Shown here piece after piece: positions 27,158-37,258 of a DNA stretch of 52,637 bases. Every line of letters starts with the position of its first letter. Positions within the stretch are counted from its first letter, which is position 1. The notes under the pieces are model-generated. The model searched no databases. It saw only the letters and a list, made by a program, of their open reading frames with translations, and was not told where the DNA came from. The stretch comes from Streptococcus sp. HSISM1 (lineage in GTDB: Bacteria > Bacillota > Bacilli > Lactobacillales > Streptococcaceae): the NCBI RefSeq assembly GCF_000448565.1, contig NZ_CM002128.1, positions 31,368 to 84,004 of the forward strand. The letters run 5' to 3'. The position numbers were made by a program, and so were the translations under genes.

Positions 27158-27949
27158 ATGGGACAGACAGAGATTTACCAACATTTCAATCGCGAAGATC
27201 ACGAATTCATTGATCGTTGTATTGAATTGTCTGAAAGAGTGGTGGAACGCTATTCTGTTGAGGTGACGGGTTTTTTAAACCCTCACCAGGTCACTATTTT
27301 ACGAAATGTCGCGGCAAGCTACCAATTACAGGTCTTTGCTTCCAGTGATGAGCAGAAAATGGAGTATGCTAAGGTTATTGTTGCTCCGGATTGTTACCAA
27401 TTGGATCCAAGTGACTTTGATCTGGCCTTAATAGAGATGGTCTATGCTTCCAAATTTCATCACTTGACCCATTCCCAGGTTCTGGGGACCATTGTTCACC
27501 AATTAGGTGTGGAGCGCAAGTCCTTTGGAGATATTCTGACGAGTGATGGAAAGATCCAAGTATTTGTTGAACAGCGTTTTGTTCACTATTTCATGGATCA
27601 CATCCAGAAAATTTCTCGGGTACCTGTTAAGCTGAGGGAAGTTCCTCTATCTGAACAAATGATCGTAGAGGAAGAAAGCCAGCAGCGAGATATTCTCGTG
27701 TCAAGTTTTCGGTTAGACAAGGTGATTGCTGGGACCTTCAAGCTTTCGCGCTCACAAGCTAGTCAGTTGATTAGTTCTGGTCTAGTGAAAGTTAACTATG
27801 CGACTACTTCCAATGTTAGCTATGCTGTAGGTCTGAATGATTTAGTCAGTGTCCGACGCTTTGGGCGTCTTAAAATTGTTTCTGAAAATGGTATTTCAAA
27901 GAGTGGAAAATATAAAGTAACTGTTGAAGTACTCTTAAGTAAAAAATGA
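27158..27949 (+). CDS. ylmH: S4-domain RNA-binding protein YlmH
   Basis: 263 residues with a C-terminal S4 domain (FRLDKVIAGTFKLSRSQASQLISSGLVKVN) following a family-specific N-terminal region. YlmH relatives act as ribosome rescue or quality-control factors that bind stalled 50S subunits; in S. pneumoniae it is linked to the division cluster. Start ATG 27158 is 6 bp after ylmG; the stop is 9 bp before divIVA. Confidence 0.9.
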   Translation: MGQTEIYQHFNREDHEFIDRCIELSERVVERYSVEVTGFLNPHQVTILRNVAASYQLQVFASSDEQKMEYAKVIVAPDCYQLDPSDFDLALIEMVYASKFHHLTHSQVLGTIVHQLGVERKSFGDILTSDGKIQVFVEQRFVHYFMDHIQKISRVPVKLREVPLSEQMIVEEESQQRDILVSSFRLDKVIAGTFKLSRSQASQLISSGLVKVNYATTSNVSYAVGLNDLVSVRRFGRLKIVSENGISKSGKYKVTVEVLLSKK

Positions 27950-27958
27950 GGAGGAGTT

Positions 27959-28786
27959 ATGGCTCTTACTGCTTTAGAAATTAAAGATAAAACTTTTGGC
28001 GTTAAATTTAGAGGGTATGATGCGAACGAAGTAGAAGAATTTCTAGATATCGTTGTTCGCGATTATGAAGATCTTGTTCGTTTAAATCATGATCAAGAAG
28101 CAAAAATTCAAGCTCTTGAAGAACGCTTAAACTACTTTGATGAAATGAAAGATTCATTGAGTCAATCTGTTTTGATTGCACAGGATACTGCTGAACGTGT
28201 CAAACAAGCAGCTAACGAACGTTCTGAAAATATTGTTCGTCAAGCTGAACAAGATGCACAACATTTAGTAGATGAAGCAAAACAAAAAGCAAATGAAATT
28301 CTTCGTCATGCAACGGATAATGCCAAGAAGGTTGCTGTTGAAACAGAGGAATTGAAGAACAAGACACGCGTCTTCCATCAACGTTTGAAATCAACCATCG
28401 AAAGCCAATTGAGCATTATCGATACACCTGAATGGGATGAAATTCTTCGTCCAACAGCTATGTACATTCAAACAAGTGATGAAGCTTTCCGTGAAATTGT
28501 GGAGAAAGCTTTGGGTGAATCAGTTCACCATCATCATGCAGAAGATGATAACATTGATTTGACTCGTCAATTCTCTCCAGCTGAAATCGAAGAATTGCAA
28601 AAACGCATCGAAGCTGCGAATTTAGAATTGGGTGCAACACAAGCGTTTGAAGGTTTGAATGAAAAAGTTCAATCAGCTTTAGAAGAAGCAGAGCACGCTC
28701 GTCATGAAAATGAGGAAGTCGTTGAGGTTGAAGAAACTGTTCAACCAGAAGATGATGCAAATCGTGAATCTGTCAATATTTTATAA
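27959..28786 (+). CDS. divIVA: Cell division/polarity protein DivIVA
   Basis: Coiled-coil protein recognising negatively curved membrane at septum and poles. 275 residues: conserved N-terminal lipid-binding domain (TALEIKDKTFGVKFRGYDANEVEEFLD), two long coiled-coil stretches, and an acidic C-terminal tail (about residues 235-275) typical of streptococci. GGAGG precedes the ATG. The stop codon region doubles as a possible -10 box (TATAAT 28782-28787) for the ileS leader. Confidence 0.95.
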   Translation: MALTALEIKDKTFGVKFRGYDANEVEEFLDIVVRDYEDLVRLNHDQEAKIQALEERLNYFDEMKDSLSQSVLIAQDTAERVKQAANERSENIVRQAEQDAQHLVDEAKQKANEILRHATDNAKKVAVETEELKNKTRVFHQRLKSTIESQLSIIDTPEWDEILRPTAMYIQTSDEAFREIVEKALGESVHHHHAEDDNIDLTRQFSPAEIEELQKRIEAANLELGATQAFEGLNEKVQSALEEAEHARHENEEVVEVEETVQPEDDANRESVNIL

Positions 28787-28787
28787 T
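28782..28787 (+). promoter_or_regulatory. Possible -10 box of the ileS leader, embedded in the divIVA stop
   Basis: TATAAT spans the last divIVA codons and stop. No convincing -35 box is seen at 17 bp. The T-box starts almost immediately afterwards (28791), so either this promoter or read-through from divIVA must supply the leader. Confidence 0.4.
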
Positions 28788-28790
28788 TTT

Positions 28791-29010
28791 GTAAAAACAG
28801 GTCCATTAATGATAGATCTAGCGAGCAGATGATGGTGGAAGATCTGCACTCCCTCTTAATGGATGATCCTTTTACAGTATTCGTTCTGAACCCTTGAGTA
28901 AGAACGGACGTTTCCCTCGTTACGGGATGAGAGGAGAAGGTCGCTTGCGACTTCTCGAACAAAGGTGGTACCACGAGCAATCGTCCTTTTTAGGATGCTC
29001 GTGTTTTTTT
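28791..29010 (+). promoter_or_regulatory. Isoleucine T-box riboswitch
   Basis: Occupies the gap between divIVA and ileS. GTAAAA (28791-28796) pairs with TTTTAC (28870-28875) and TCCATTAA (28802-28809) with TTAATGGA (28856-28863); the loop between these helices contains ATC (28866-28868), an Ile codon. A perfect internal hairpin GAGAAGGTCGC/GCGACTTCTC precedes the T-box core AGGTGGTACCACGAGC (28963-28978). The terminator is CACGAGCA (28972-28979) with TGCTCGTG (28996-29003) and T7. Uncharged tRNA-Ile should promote ileS expression. Confidence 0.88.
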
Positions 29011-29038
29011 ATAGCTTTTAAATCAATAAGGAGACACA

Positions 29039-31831
29039 ATGAAACTCAAAGAAACATTGAATCTTGGAAAAACAGCTTTTCCAATGCGGGCTGGGCTTCC
29101 AACGAAGGAACCAGTTTGGCAAAAAGAATGGGAAGATGCAAAATTGTATCAACGCCGTCAAGAGTTGAATGAAGGGAAACCGCATTTTACACTACATGAT
29201 GGCCCTCCCTATGCCAACGGAAATATTCACGTAGGGCATGCCATGAACAAGATCTCAAAAGATATCATTGTTCGTTCTAAGTCTATGTCAGGGTTTTACG
29301 CCCCTTATATCCCAGGTTGGGATACCCATGGTTTGCCAATTGAGCAAGTCTTGGCTAAACAAGGTGTGAAACGTAAAGAAATGGACTTGGTTGAGTATTT
29401 GAAACTCTGCCGTGAATACGCTCTTTCTCAAGTAGATAAACAACGCGAAGACTTTAAACGCTTAGGTGTTTCAGGTGATTGGGATCACCCTTATGTAACC
29501 TTGACACCTGACTATGAAGCAGCACAAATCCGCGTCTTTGGTGAAATGGCCAATAAAGGCTATATCTACCGTGGGGCTAAGCCAGTTTACTGGTCTTGGT
29601 CTTCTGAATCAGCTCTTGCTGAAGCAGAGATTGAATACCATGATTTGGTATCAACGTCTCTTTACTATGCTAATAAGGTTAAAGATGGCAAAGGTATTCT
29701 AGATACAGACACTTACATCGTTGTCTGGACAACAACTCCATTTACTGTTACAGCTTCTCGCGGTTTGACTGTTGGTGCAGAGTTTGATTATGTCGTAGTG
29801 AAACCTGCTGGATCTGATCGTAAGTATGTCGTAGCATCTGAGCTCTTGCCAAGCCTTTCTGAAAAATTCGGTTGGGAAAATGTTGAAGTCCTTGCTACTT
29901 ACCAAGGGAAAGAATTGAACCACATCGTTACAGAACACCCATGGGATCCTGAAGTGGATGAATTGGTGATCCTTGGTGAGCATGTAACCCTTGATTCAGG
30001 TACTGGTATTGTCCATACGGCTCCTGGTTTTGGTGAGGATGACTACAATGTAGGGATTGCAAATGGGCTCGAAGTAGCCGTTACGGTAAACGAACGCGGT
30101 ATTATGATGGAGAATGCTGGTCCTGATTTTGCAGGTCAGTTCTACGACAAGGTTGTACCAACTGTTATTGAGAAACTTGGCGATTTGCTCCTTGCTCAAG
30201 AAGAAATCTCTCACTCCTACCCATTTGACTGGCGTACGAAAAAACCAATCATCTGGCGTGCCGTGCCACAATGGTTTGCTTCTGTATCAAAATTCCGCCA
30301 AGAAATCTTGGATGAAATTGAAAAAGTAAAATTCCACTCAGAATGGGGGAAAGTCCGTCTTTACAACATGATTCGTGACCGTGGTGACTGGGTGATCTCT
30401 CGTCAACGTGCATGGGGAGTTCCACTTCCAATCTTCTACGCTGAAGATGGCACACCAATCATGACAGCTGAAACCATCGAACATGTAGCGCAACTCTTTG
30501 AAGAACACGGATCAATCGTTTGGTGGGAACGTGATGCCAAAGACCTCTTGCCAGAAGGATTTACCCATCCAGGTTCACCAAATGGTGAGTTCAAAAAAGA
30601 AACAGATATCATGGACGTCTGGTTCGACTCAGGTTCATCATGGAATGGGGTTGTGGTTAACCGTCCAGAACTCAAATACCCAGCAGATCTTTACCTGGAA
30701 GGTTCAGACCAATACCGTGGGTGGTTCAACTCCTCACTCATCACATCTGTGGCGAACCATGGTGTAGCGCCTTATAAACAAATCTTGTCCCAAGGTTTCG
30801 CCTTGGATGGTAAAGGTGAGAAGATGTCGAAATCTCTTGGGAATACCATTGCTCCAAGCGATGTTGAAAAACAATTTGGTGCGGAAATCTTGCGTCTCTG
30901 GGTAACCAGTGTAGACTCAAGCAACGATGTGCGTATCTCAATGGATATCTTGAGCCAAGTCTCTGAAACTTATCGTAAGATCAGGAATACCCTTCGTTTC
31001 TTGATTGCCAACACTTCTGATTTGAACCCGGCTGAGGATGCAGTTGCTTATGACGAGCTTCGTTCAGTGGACAAGTACATGACCATTCGCTTTAACCAGC
31101 TTGTTAAGACCATCCGTGACGCTTATGAAAACTTCGAATTCTTGACGATCTACAAGGCGCTAGTGAACTTTATTAACGTTGATTTGTCTGCCTTCTACCT
31201 GGATTTTGCCAAGGATGTTGTTTACATCGAAGGAGCTAAATCCCTCGAACGCCGTCAGATGCAAACAGTCTTCTATGACATCCTTGTGAAGATCACTAAA
31301 CTCTTGACGCCAATTCTTCCTCACACTGCTGAAGAAATCTGGTCATACCTTGAGTTTGAAGCAGAGGATTTTGTTCAATTATCAGAATTACCAGAAGCAG
31401 AAACGTTTGCCAACCAAGAAGAAATCTTGGATACTTGGTCAGCCTTCATGGACTTCCGTGGTCAAGCTCAAAAAGCCTTGGAAGAAGCACGTAATGAAAA
31501 AGTGATTGGTAAATCACTAGAAGCTCACTTGACAGTTTATCCAAATGAAGTGGTAAAAACACTTCTTGGAGCTGTTGATAGCAATGTCGCTCAACTCTTG
31601 ATTGTTTCTGAATTGACTATCGCAGAAGGCCCAGCTCCAGAAGGTGCAGTGGCCTTCGAAGATGTTGCCTTCACTGTTGAACGTGCAGCTGGTGAAGTTT
31701 GTGACCGTTGCCGTCGTATCGATCCATCAACTGCAGAACGCCACTACCACGCAACCATCTGTGATCACTGTGCAAGCATTGTCGAAGAGAACTTTGCGGA
31801 CGCAGTCGCAGAAGGATTTGAAGCAAAATAA
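29039..31831 (+). CDS. ileS: Isoleucine--tRNA ligase
   Basis: Charges tRNA-Ile; class Ia synthetase with editing of misactivated valine. 930 residues. HIGH-like motif [11 protein letters not shown] near residue 63, editing (CP1) domain with the conserved VWTTTPFT, the KMSKS signature in [12 protein letters not shown] near residue 595, anticodon-binding domain, and a C-terminal zinc knuckle (CDRCRR and CDHCAS). Controlled by the upstream Ile T-box. It ends the division cluster, as in other streptococci. Confidence 0.97.
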   Translation: MKLKETLNLGKTAFPMRAGLPTKEPVWQKEWEDAKLYQRRQELNEGKPHFTLHDGPPYANGNIHVGHAMNKISKDIIVRSKSMSGFYAPYIPGWDTHGLPIEQVLAKQGVKRKEMDLVEYLKLCREYALSQVDKQREDFKRLGVSGDWDHPYVTLTPDYEAAQIRVFGEMANKGYIYRGAKPVYWSWSSESALAEAEIEYHDLVSTSLYYANKVKDGKGILDTDTYIVVWTTTPFTVTASRGLTVGAEFDYVVVKPAGSDRKYVVASELLPSLSEKFGWENVEVLATYQGKELNHIVTEHPWDPEVDELVILGEHVTLDSGTGIVHTAPGFGEDDYNVGIANGLEVAVTVNERGIMMENAGPDFAGQFYDKVVPTVIEKLGDLLLAQEEISHSYPFDWRTKKPIIWRAVPQWFASVSKFRQEILDEIEKVKFHSEWGKVRLYNMIRDRGDWVISRQRAWGVPLPIFYAEDGTPIMTAETIEHVAQLFEEHGSIVWWERDAKDLLPEGFTHPGSPNGEFKKETDIMDVWFDSGSSWNGVVVNRPELKYPADLYLEGSDQYRGWFNSSLITSVANHGVAPYKQILSQGFALDGKGEKMSKSLGNTIAPSDVEKQFGAEILRLWVTSVDSSNDVRISMDILSQVSETYRKIRNTLRFLIANTSDLNPAEDAVAYDELRSVDKYMTIRFNQLVKTIRDAYENFEFLTIYKALVNFINVDLSAFYLDFAKDVVYIEGAKSLERRQMQTVFYDILVKITKLLTPILPHTAEEIWSYLEFEAEDFVQLSELPEAETFANQEEILDTWSAFMDFRGQAQKALEEARNEKVIGKSLEAHLTVYPNEVVKTLLGAVDSNVAQLLIVSELTIAEGPAPEGAVAFEDVAFTVERAAGEVCDRCRRIDPSTAERHYHATICDHCASIVEENFADAVAEGFEAK

Positions 31832-31838
31832 TAAGAAG

Positions 31839-31876
31839 TGAAAAATCGCAGGGAGAGAGTCTCCTTGCGACTTTTC
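31839..31876 (+). terminator. Terminator-like hairpin between ileS and the GNAT gene
   Basis: TCGCA-G-GGAGA (31846-31856), loop GAG, TCTCC-T-TGCGA (31860-31870), flanked by AAAAA on the left and TTTTC on the right. Probably a partial terminator. Confidence 0.55.
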
Positions 31877-31891
31877 AATAAAGAGGAAGTT

Positions 31892-32326
31892 ATGTGGTAC
31901 CAGAAAGAATTTAAGGAACTAGAACTGAAAGAGTTTTACGAGATCGTTCAGCTGCGATTAGAGACCTTTGTCGTGGAACAAACTAGGATCTACAATGATC
32001 TCGATGATGTTGATTATCGATCTATCCATCTTTTTCATCAAAATAGGGAAGGACGTGTGGATGCCTATGCTCGCATATTCGCAACGGGGCTGACGATTCA
32101 TTTTGGCCGAGTGGCTGTTGCCAAAGGCAGTCGTGGTCAAGGACTGGGAAAGGCTATGGTAGAGCAAATTTTGGACCTGTGTGAACAGAGATTTCCTGGA
32201 CGGACCATTGAAATTGAGGCTCAAGAACAGGTGGTCGGCTTGTATGAAAAATTAGGTTTTCAAACGGTGAGCGAGCCCTTTATCTTGGCTTCTTCCCCTC
32301 ATGTAAAAATGATCTTTCAGAAATAA
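31892..32326 (+). CDS. GNAT family N-acetyltransferase, ElaA-like
   Basis: Acetyl-CoA-dependent acetyltransferase of unknown substrate, 144 residues. ElaA-type opening (EFYEIVQLRLETFVVEQ, YNDLDDVD), acetyl-CoA-binding RVAVAKGSRGQGLGKAMVEQ, and C-terminal EAQEQVVGLYEKLGF. ATG 31892 is chosen because GAGGAAG lies just upstream; the longer in-frame reading from 31838 covers the ileS hairpin. Followed by a strong terminator. Confidence 0.85.
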   Translation: MWYQKEFKELELKEFYEIVQLRLETFVVEQTRIYNDLDDVDYRSIHLFHQNREGRVDAYARIFATGLTIHFGRVAVAKGSRGQGLGKAMVEQILDLCEQRFPGRTIEIEAQEQVVGLYEKLGFQTVSEPFILASSPHVKMIFQK

Positions 32327-32328
32327 AG

Positions 32329-32368
32329 AATCCTTTCATCTCATAATCGAGGTGAAAGGATTTTTTTT
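32329..32368 (+). terminator. Intrinsic terminator after the GNAT gene
   Basis: AATCCTTTCA (32329-32338) with TGAAAGGATT (32353-32362) and an eight-T tail; also positioned against the convergent DUF1827 gene. Confidence 0.88.
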
Positions 32369-32405
32369 GGAAAAAGATACCAAAAAAAAGTAAGGCAAAT
32401 TGGCC

Positions 32406-32708
32406 TTACTTAGTAATTGGAAAGGAAATTTCAATTAGTTTATCGGAGTAGAGGGTTTTAATAGCGGATTGGTCAATGTTTTGAAGATCAATCTTACGTT
32501 TTAAAAAGAACTCACGAATTAATTCTACTTCAGTTTCACGAATAGCACGGTGTTTGTTACTGATCAATAATTCATAGTGGGTTGGGGCTTGTGTAAAAAC
32601 AACATCAGTATTGCCCGCGGAATAAACCTCGACAAGCAAGGCGTCAGTGCTGGCAAGTTGGCTCTTGACCAGTGCAGCATGACTATTGGTGGTATTAATG
32701 AGCTTCAT
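32406..32708 (-). CDS. DUF1827 family protein
   Basis: 100 residues, soluble, no known function. The sequence shows the family's conserved opening (MKLINTTNSH) and YSAGNTDVVFTQAP core. The ATG at 32708 follows a good ribosome binding site (GGAGG). Convergent with the GNAT gene; the terminator at 32329-32368 lies between them. Streptococcal core-genome gene; no partner suggested by context. Confidence 0.8.
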   Translation of the reverse strand: MKLINTTNSHAALVKSQLASTDALLVEVYSAGNTDVVFTQAPTHYELLISNKHRAIRETEVELIREFFLKRKIDLQNIDQSAIKTLYSDKLIEISFPITK

Positions 32709-32775
32709 ATGAGTTCCTCCTGACCTCTATCTTCATTTATTATAGCACTTTTTTTTATTTTGTGAAAGAAGTCCT

Positions 32776-33224
32776 TTAGTTTTTATGGGCAATTTTCCAC
32801 TGTTCAATGCCCCATTTATGGCTGCCTCGTTTCAGTTTTTCAATCGCTTCCTCTACTGGGAACCAAGAGAGATTGTTAAAATCTTCCAGTGGTTTTTGAG
32901 TTTCTGTGTAGTCTACCACTTCATAAATATAGGCAGGATTGTAGTAGTAGGTATCCCGGTGGCTAGAATAAAAATACTCGTCTGCTTGGCCATAGTATTG
33001 CCCTAAAATAGCGGTAAAGCCTAATTCTTCGATTAGTTCCCGTTTCAGAGCTTGCAAGTGATCTTCACCCGCCTCGATTTCTCCGCCGGGCAAGAACCAG
33101 GCTCCATTAGGAGCTTGAACGAGGATGATCTGATCCTTGTCCTTATTGGGAATAACGGCGTAGACACCATAGCGATTGACGTAGGTCACATCTTGTTTTT
33201 TTCACCAAAACTTGGAATGGTCAT
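32776..33224 (-). pseudogene. NUDIX hydrolase; 5' frameshift as sequenced
   Basis: Mg-dependent pyrophosphohydrolase; substrate unknown. The Nudix box is intact (GGEIEAGEDHLQALKRELIEELGF, GX5EX7REUXEEXGU pattern). An ATG at 33224 opens MTIPSFGEK but meets a stop after the run of seven T on the plus strand (33196-33202). With one more base there it continues KQDVTYVNRYGVYAV into the long frame, giving about 149 residues, usual for the family. As sequenced only a GTG at 33189 could start the Nudix frame. Same single-base deficit as elsewhere in the window. Confidence 0.87.
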
Positions 33225-33300
33225 GGTTTTCTCTTTTCTTATTTTTTCATCATTATATCATATTTTTTAGCAAAAATCTGGAGGGAAAAAAGAAAGAGGA

Positions 33301-33471
33301 TGGGACAAAAGTCCTAGCCTCTCAATTATTTTTGGATTGTCGAGCAAGACGCAGTGGTTGAGTGGGCTCTACTACGCTGATTTCATCAGCTTTTACAGCC
33401 CTACTCAACTGTGCGGAGGTGGGACGACGAAATCGAATTCTAACGAATTACCGATTTCTGTCCCACTCTCT
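33301..33471 (-). repeat. 171-bp intergenic repeat element, copy B (inverted relative to copy A)
   Basis: Perfect 171-bp reverse-complement match to 2877-3047, carrying the same three hairpins. It lies 17 bp beyond the clpE stop codon and, read on the clpE strand, has the same orientation to clpE as copy A has to asnA. Together with the NUDIX upstream region it fills the 264-bp gap 33225-33488. Confidence 0.85.
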
Positions 33472-33488
33472 GAATGTACATTTACTGA

Positions 33489-35747
33489 TTATGCTTCTGA
33501 CTTCTTTTCAGCCGTCTTGTGAACAGCTTTGATACTAATATTCCCATTGCTGGTCATGACTGCTTTGAGTTGTTTCTCACTTGGATGTTCCAGGTAATAA
33601 TCGGTAATGGCATCTTCGATATGGTCTTGGATGGTACGACGGAGTGGGCGGGCCCCCATTTTTGGATCGTATCCCAGATCGACCAATTTTTCTTTGACCT
33701 TCTCTGTCACATCCAGATGAATCTCATTTTGTGCGAGACGTTGATTGACTTCATCCAGCATGAGGGTAACGATTTGGAGAAGGTTTTCTTTTGATAGAGG
33801 TTGGAATTCAATGATGCCATCAAAGCGGTTCATGAATTCAGGGCTAAAGAAGTTACCGAGTTCTCCCAGTACAGAGTTGGTTCGACCTTCGCGAGCAGCT
33901 CCAAAACCAACATTGGCCTCAGCTTTGCCGGTTCCAGCATTAGAGGTCATGATGATAATGGTATCTTTAAAGCTGACGGTACGGCCTTGACCATCTGTCA
34001 AACGGCCATCATCTAAAACTTGCAAGAACATGTGCATGACATCTGGATGGGCTTTTTCCACTTCATCCAACAACACGAGGGAGTATGGATTGCGACGAAC
34101 CTTTTCCGTTAGTTGTCCAGCTTCATCGTAGCCAACATAGCCCGGAGGAGCTCCGACTAGTTTCGCTACGCTATGTTTTTCCATGTATTCGCTCATATCA
34201 AAGCGGATCATATTGTCTGCAGAGCCAAAGAGCTCGATCGCCAATTGTTTAGACAATTCGGTCTTTCCGACACCGGTAGGTCCGACAAAGAGGAAGCTTC
34301 CGATCGGACGGTTAGGTGATCCTAGGCCAACACGATTGCGTCGAATGGCTTTCGCAATTTTATCCACTGCATCATCTTGACCGATCACATGGGTTTTCAA
34401 ATCAGAAGCCAGATTGATCAATTGAGATTGTTCTTTTTCTTTCAAATCACCAACAGGAATATTGGTCTTTTGTTCAACGATGTGTTCAATAGTTTTTTCA
34501 CTGATGACAGGGGTCTCCTGATCAGTGACATGTTGACCTTGCATTTCCTTGTATTTCGCGATTTGGTCACGGAAGTAGGCTGCTTTTTCAAAGTCTTCTT
34601 CGCGGGTTGCTTGAGCTTTGAGGTTTTCCGCTTCAATCAAGCGCTGGTCGATCACTTTTGGATCCACAAAGTTTAGGGTCAGGTTCATCTTAGACCCCGC
34701 TTCATCCAACAAATCAATGGCCTTGTCTGGCAGGAAGCGATCTTGGATGTAGCGGTTTGACAGAATAGCTGCCGCTTCGATGGCCCCGTCTGTATAGTGG
34801 ACGTGGTGGTAGTCTTCGTATTTTTTCTGGATGCCCTTGAGGATGGTGATGGTTTCTTCAACCGTTGGTTCATCGACCTTAACGGGCTGCATCCGACGTT
34901 CCAAGGCCGCATCTTTTTCAATGATACGGTATTCATTGAGGGTAGTAGCCCCGACTAATTGGAGTTCTCCTCGCGCTAAGGCTGGTTTGAGGATATTTCC
35001 AGCGTCCATATTGCCCTCACCAGCTGATCCTGCGCCAACAATTTCATGGATTTCGTCGATGAACAGAATAACATCTTCGCGTTGACGAATTTCATCCATT
35101 AATTTTTGCATGCGTTCTTCGAATTGACCACGGATGCCTGTGCCCTGAACGAGGCTCACGACGTCTAGGCGGATGACTTCTTTTCCTTGCAATTTATGTG
35201 GAACGTCGCCATCAACGATTTTTTGAGCCAGGCCTTCCACAACGGCAGTCTTTCCGACACCAGGTTCTCCGATCAGAACCGGATTGTTCTTGGTTCGACG
35301 GTTGAGAATTTCGATGACACGGATAATCTCTTCGTCACGGCCAATGACAGGGTCAATATCCCCTTTGCGGGCAATTTCTGTGACATTGATGCCGAACTCT
35401 TCTAACAGCCCTTTTGGCTTTTGAGGGCGTGCTTGACGAGGGTCTTGACCACCACCACGGTTATTGTTTTGGCCGTAGCCGCCACCTCCATAACTGCCTC
35501 CGGATTGAGTTGGAGGGGTTTGAGGTTCTTGCGGACTTTGGAAGTTTCCAAGGTTATTGAAGAAATCTTCAAAAGGATCTCCAGTGAGTTGGCTCCGTTG
35601 GGTCATGCCCTTCAAGAAGCTGTTATTTGGGTCTGTTTTCATAATTTTATAGCAATTTTGACAGAGGTCTACTTGCTGCTGACGTCCATTTACATTTGTA
35701 TATAAATGGATGGTTGATTCATTTATTTTACAATTTTGACAAAGCAT
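33489..35747 (-). CDS. clpE: ATP-dependent Clp protease ATP-binding subunit ClpE
   Basis: Hsp100 unfoldase that feeds ClpP. 752 residues: an N-terminal zinc finger (CQNC ... CQNC within the first 35 residues), a Gly/Asn/Gln-rich linker, AAA+ domain 1 with Walker [14 protein letters not shown], a UVR-like coiled-coil insert, and AAA+ domain 2 with [12 protein letters not shown]. The start at 35747 (MLCQNCK) is preferred to 35753 because GAGG then sits 7 nt upstream rather than 1 nt. A CtsR operator lies about 60 bp upstream, so it is a class III heat-shock gene. Repeat copy B follows the stop. Confidence 0.95.
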   Translation of the reverse strand: MLCQNCKINESTIHLYTNVNGRQQQVDLCQNCYKIMKTDPNNSFLKGMTQRSQLTGDPFEDFFNNLGNFQSPQEPQTPPTQSGGSYGGGGYGQNNNRGGGQDPRQARPQKPKGLLEEFGINVTEIARKGDIDPVIGRDEEIIRVIEILNRRTKNNPVLIGEPGVGKTAVVEGLAQKIVDGDVPHKLQGKEVIRLDVVSLVQGTGIRGQFEERMQKLMDEIRQREDVILFIDEIHEIVGAGSAGEGNMDAGNILKPALARGELQLVGATTLNEYRIIEKDAALERRMQPVKVDEPTVEETITILKGIQKKYEDYHHVHYTDGAIEAAAILSNRYIQDRFLPDKAIDLLDEAGSKMNLTLNFVDPKVIDQRLIEAENLKAQATREEDFEKAAYFRDQIAKYKEMQGQHVTDQETPVISEKTIEHIVEQKTNIPVGDLKEKEQSQLINLASDLKTHVIGQDDAVDKIAKAIRRNRVGLGSPNRPIGSFLFVGPTGVGKTELSKQLAIELFGSADNMIRFDMSEYMEKHSVAKLVGAPPGYVGYDEAGQLTEKVRRNPYSLVLLDEVEKAHPDVMHMFLQVLDDGRLTDGQGRTVSFKDTIIIMTSNAGTGKAEANVGFGAAREGRTNSVLGELGNFFSPEFMNRFDGIIEFQPLSKENLLQIVTLMLDEVNQRLAQNEIHLDVTEKVKEKLVDLGYDPKMGARPLRRTIQDHIEDAITDYYLEHPSEKQLKAVMTSNGNISIKAVHKTAEKKSEA

Positions 35748-35808
35748 ATACATACCTCACAGTAGGTTTTTGATGGTTTTCCATCAAGAGACGAGCCTAT
35801 TTTCAAAA

Positions 35809-35825
35809 GGTCAAAAATAGTCAAA
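35809..35825. promoter_or_regulatory. CtsR operator of clpE
   Basis: Tandem heptads GGTCAAA (35809-35815), AAT, AGTCAAA (35819-35825), an exact fit to RGTCAAANANRGTCAAA. CtsR repression of clpE is established in streptococci and lactococci. Confidence 0.88.
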
Positions 35826-35934
35826 GATTTATAGTTTCATTATATCAGTATTCTAGAAGTTTGCAAGAATTTGCTACGGAATGTCGCTAAGGAGTGAAGA
35901 AGAGAGTAAATCAATGGAAAAATGTGAATTTTTA

Positions 35935-35964
35935 TTGGAAGAGCTTTCTCTTTTATGATAAAAT
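35935..35964 (+). promoter_or_regulatory. Promoter of the DUF1797 gene
   Basis: TTGGAA (35935-35940), 18-bp spacer, TAAAAT (35959-35964) with an upstream TG extension. Confidence 0.6.
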
Positions 35965-35995
35965 AGGAGAGTAGAAAGTAAAGAGGAGAAATAAA

Positions 35996-36226
35996 ATGGA
36001 ATCACATTTAGTACGGATTATTAACCGTTTGGAGACGATGACAAAAGACGGTGGAAACTTGAAACGTAATTTTGAACGTGACGGTGTTGTTGTCGCTGAA
36101 GTAGCCTACAACCACAATGAAGAAGAAGGTTCAACCTTTACACTTCGTGATGTTGAAGCGCGTGAAACCTATACATTTGATAGCATTGATTTAATTGCAA
36201 TGGAAATTTATGAATTGCTTTACTAA
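35996..36226 (+). CDS. DUF1797 family protein
   Basis: 76-residue soluble protein of unknown function, conserved in Firmicutes (YktA-like). Pattern visible: LVRIINRLETM, RNFERDGVVVAEVAYN, TFDSIDLIAMEIYELL. A single gene with its own promoter, AGAGGAG ribosome binding site and terminator. Confidence 0.82.
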   Translation: MESHLVRIINRLETMTKDGGNLKRNFERDGVVVAEVAYNHNEEEGSTFTLRDVEARETYTFDSIDLIAMEIYELLY

Positions 36227-36238
36227 GCAGCTGTGTGG

Positions 36239-36270
36239 ATGAGTTTGGGGTGGTCTCAAGCTCATTTTTT
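36239..36270 (+). terminator. Terminator of the DUF1797 gene
   Basis: ATGAGTTTG (36239-36247) with CAAGCTCAT (36257-36265, one G-T wobble) and a six-T tail. Confidence 0.75.
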
Positions 36271-36340
36271 GTCCATCTGGCTATAGTTTTCGTCTATAAG
36301 AAATTCTAATTAGGAACAGTTAGGTTTGAGAGTTGAAATC

Positions 36341-36349
36341 TGCTATAAT
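36341..36349 (+). promoter_or_regulatory. Extended -10 promoter of folD
   Basis: TGCTATAAT (36341-36349), 42 bp upstream of the folD ATG; it rules out an in-frame start at 36326. Confidence 0.65.
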
Positions 36350-36391
36350 AGAGAGGACTATTTTCATTACTTGACTAGAAAGAGAATTGAC

Positions 36392-37245
36392 ATGACGACA
36401 ATCATTGATGGGAAGGCGCTCGCTACAAAATTACAGGGTGAGATTGCGAAGAAAACAGCACGATTAAAAGAAGAGACAGGAGTTGTGCCTGGCCTCGTTG
36501 TCATCGTGGTAGGAGATAATCCAGCTAGCAAAATCTATGTAAGAAATAAAGAGCGTTCTGCTATTGCGGCAGGCTTTCGGAGTGAAGTGAGACGACTTCC
36601 TGAAAGCATCAGCCAAGCTGAATTATTAGAAGTGATCGAACACTACAATCAAGATCCCCTTTGGCATGGGATTTTAGTGCAGTTGCCACTGCCTAAGCAT
36701 ATCGATGCGGATGCAGTCCTTTTAGCCATTGATCCGACAAAAGATGTGGATGGCTTTCATCCATTGAATATGGGACGTTTGTGGGCTGGAAATCCCCTCA
36801 TGGTGCCTTCAACTCCCGCTGGGATCATGGAGATGTTCAAAGAGTACGGGATTGATCTAGAAGGGAAGCGAGCAGTCGTAATTGGTCGTTCCAATATTGT
36901 TGGAAAACCAATGGCGCAGTTGCTCCTTGCTAAAAATGCGACAGTAACCTTGACCCATTCCCGGACCCATCATCTGCCTAAAATTGCTAGAAGAGCAGAT
37001 ATCTTGGTTGTTGCGATCGGTCGTGCGAAATTTGTAACAGCAGACTTCGTGAAAGAAGGCGCCGTCGTTATTGACGTCGGAATGAATCGCGATGAGAATG
37101 GCAAATTGTGTGGGGATGTCGATTTTGACTCTGTTGCACCTTTGGCCAGTCATATTACCCCGGTACCAGGAGGGGTTGGTCCTATGACCGTCACCATGCT
37201 GATGGAGCAGACCTACGAAGCAGCTGTTCGTGCCTTAAAAAATGA
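36392..37245 (+). CDS. folD: Methylene-THF dehydrogenase/methenyl-THF cyclohydrolase FolD; stop codon lost by a 3' frameshift
   Basis: Bifunctional folate enzyme interconverting 5,10-methylene- and 10-formyl-tetrahydrofolate. Signatures: [21 protein letters not shown] with the catalytic Lys, [12 protein letters not shown], and the NADP site [13 protein letters not shown], ending [26 protein letters not shown]. As sequenced the frame runs straight into the downstream HAD gene, giving a 568-residue fusion. Adding one A to the six-A run 37237-37242 produces ALKK and a TGA stop at 37243-37245, giving a 284-residue FolD, the canonical length. I therefore call a separate FolD. Confidence 0.9.
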
Positions 37246-37258
37246 AAGTGTGAACAAG

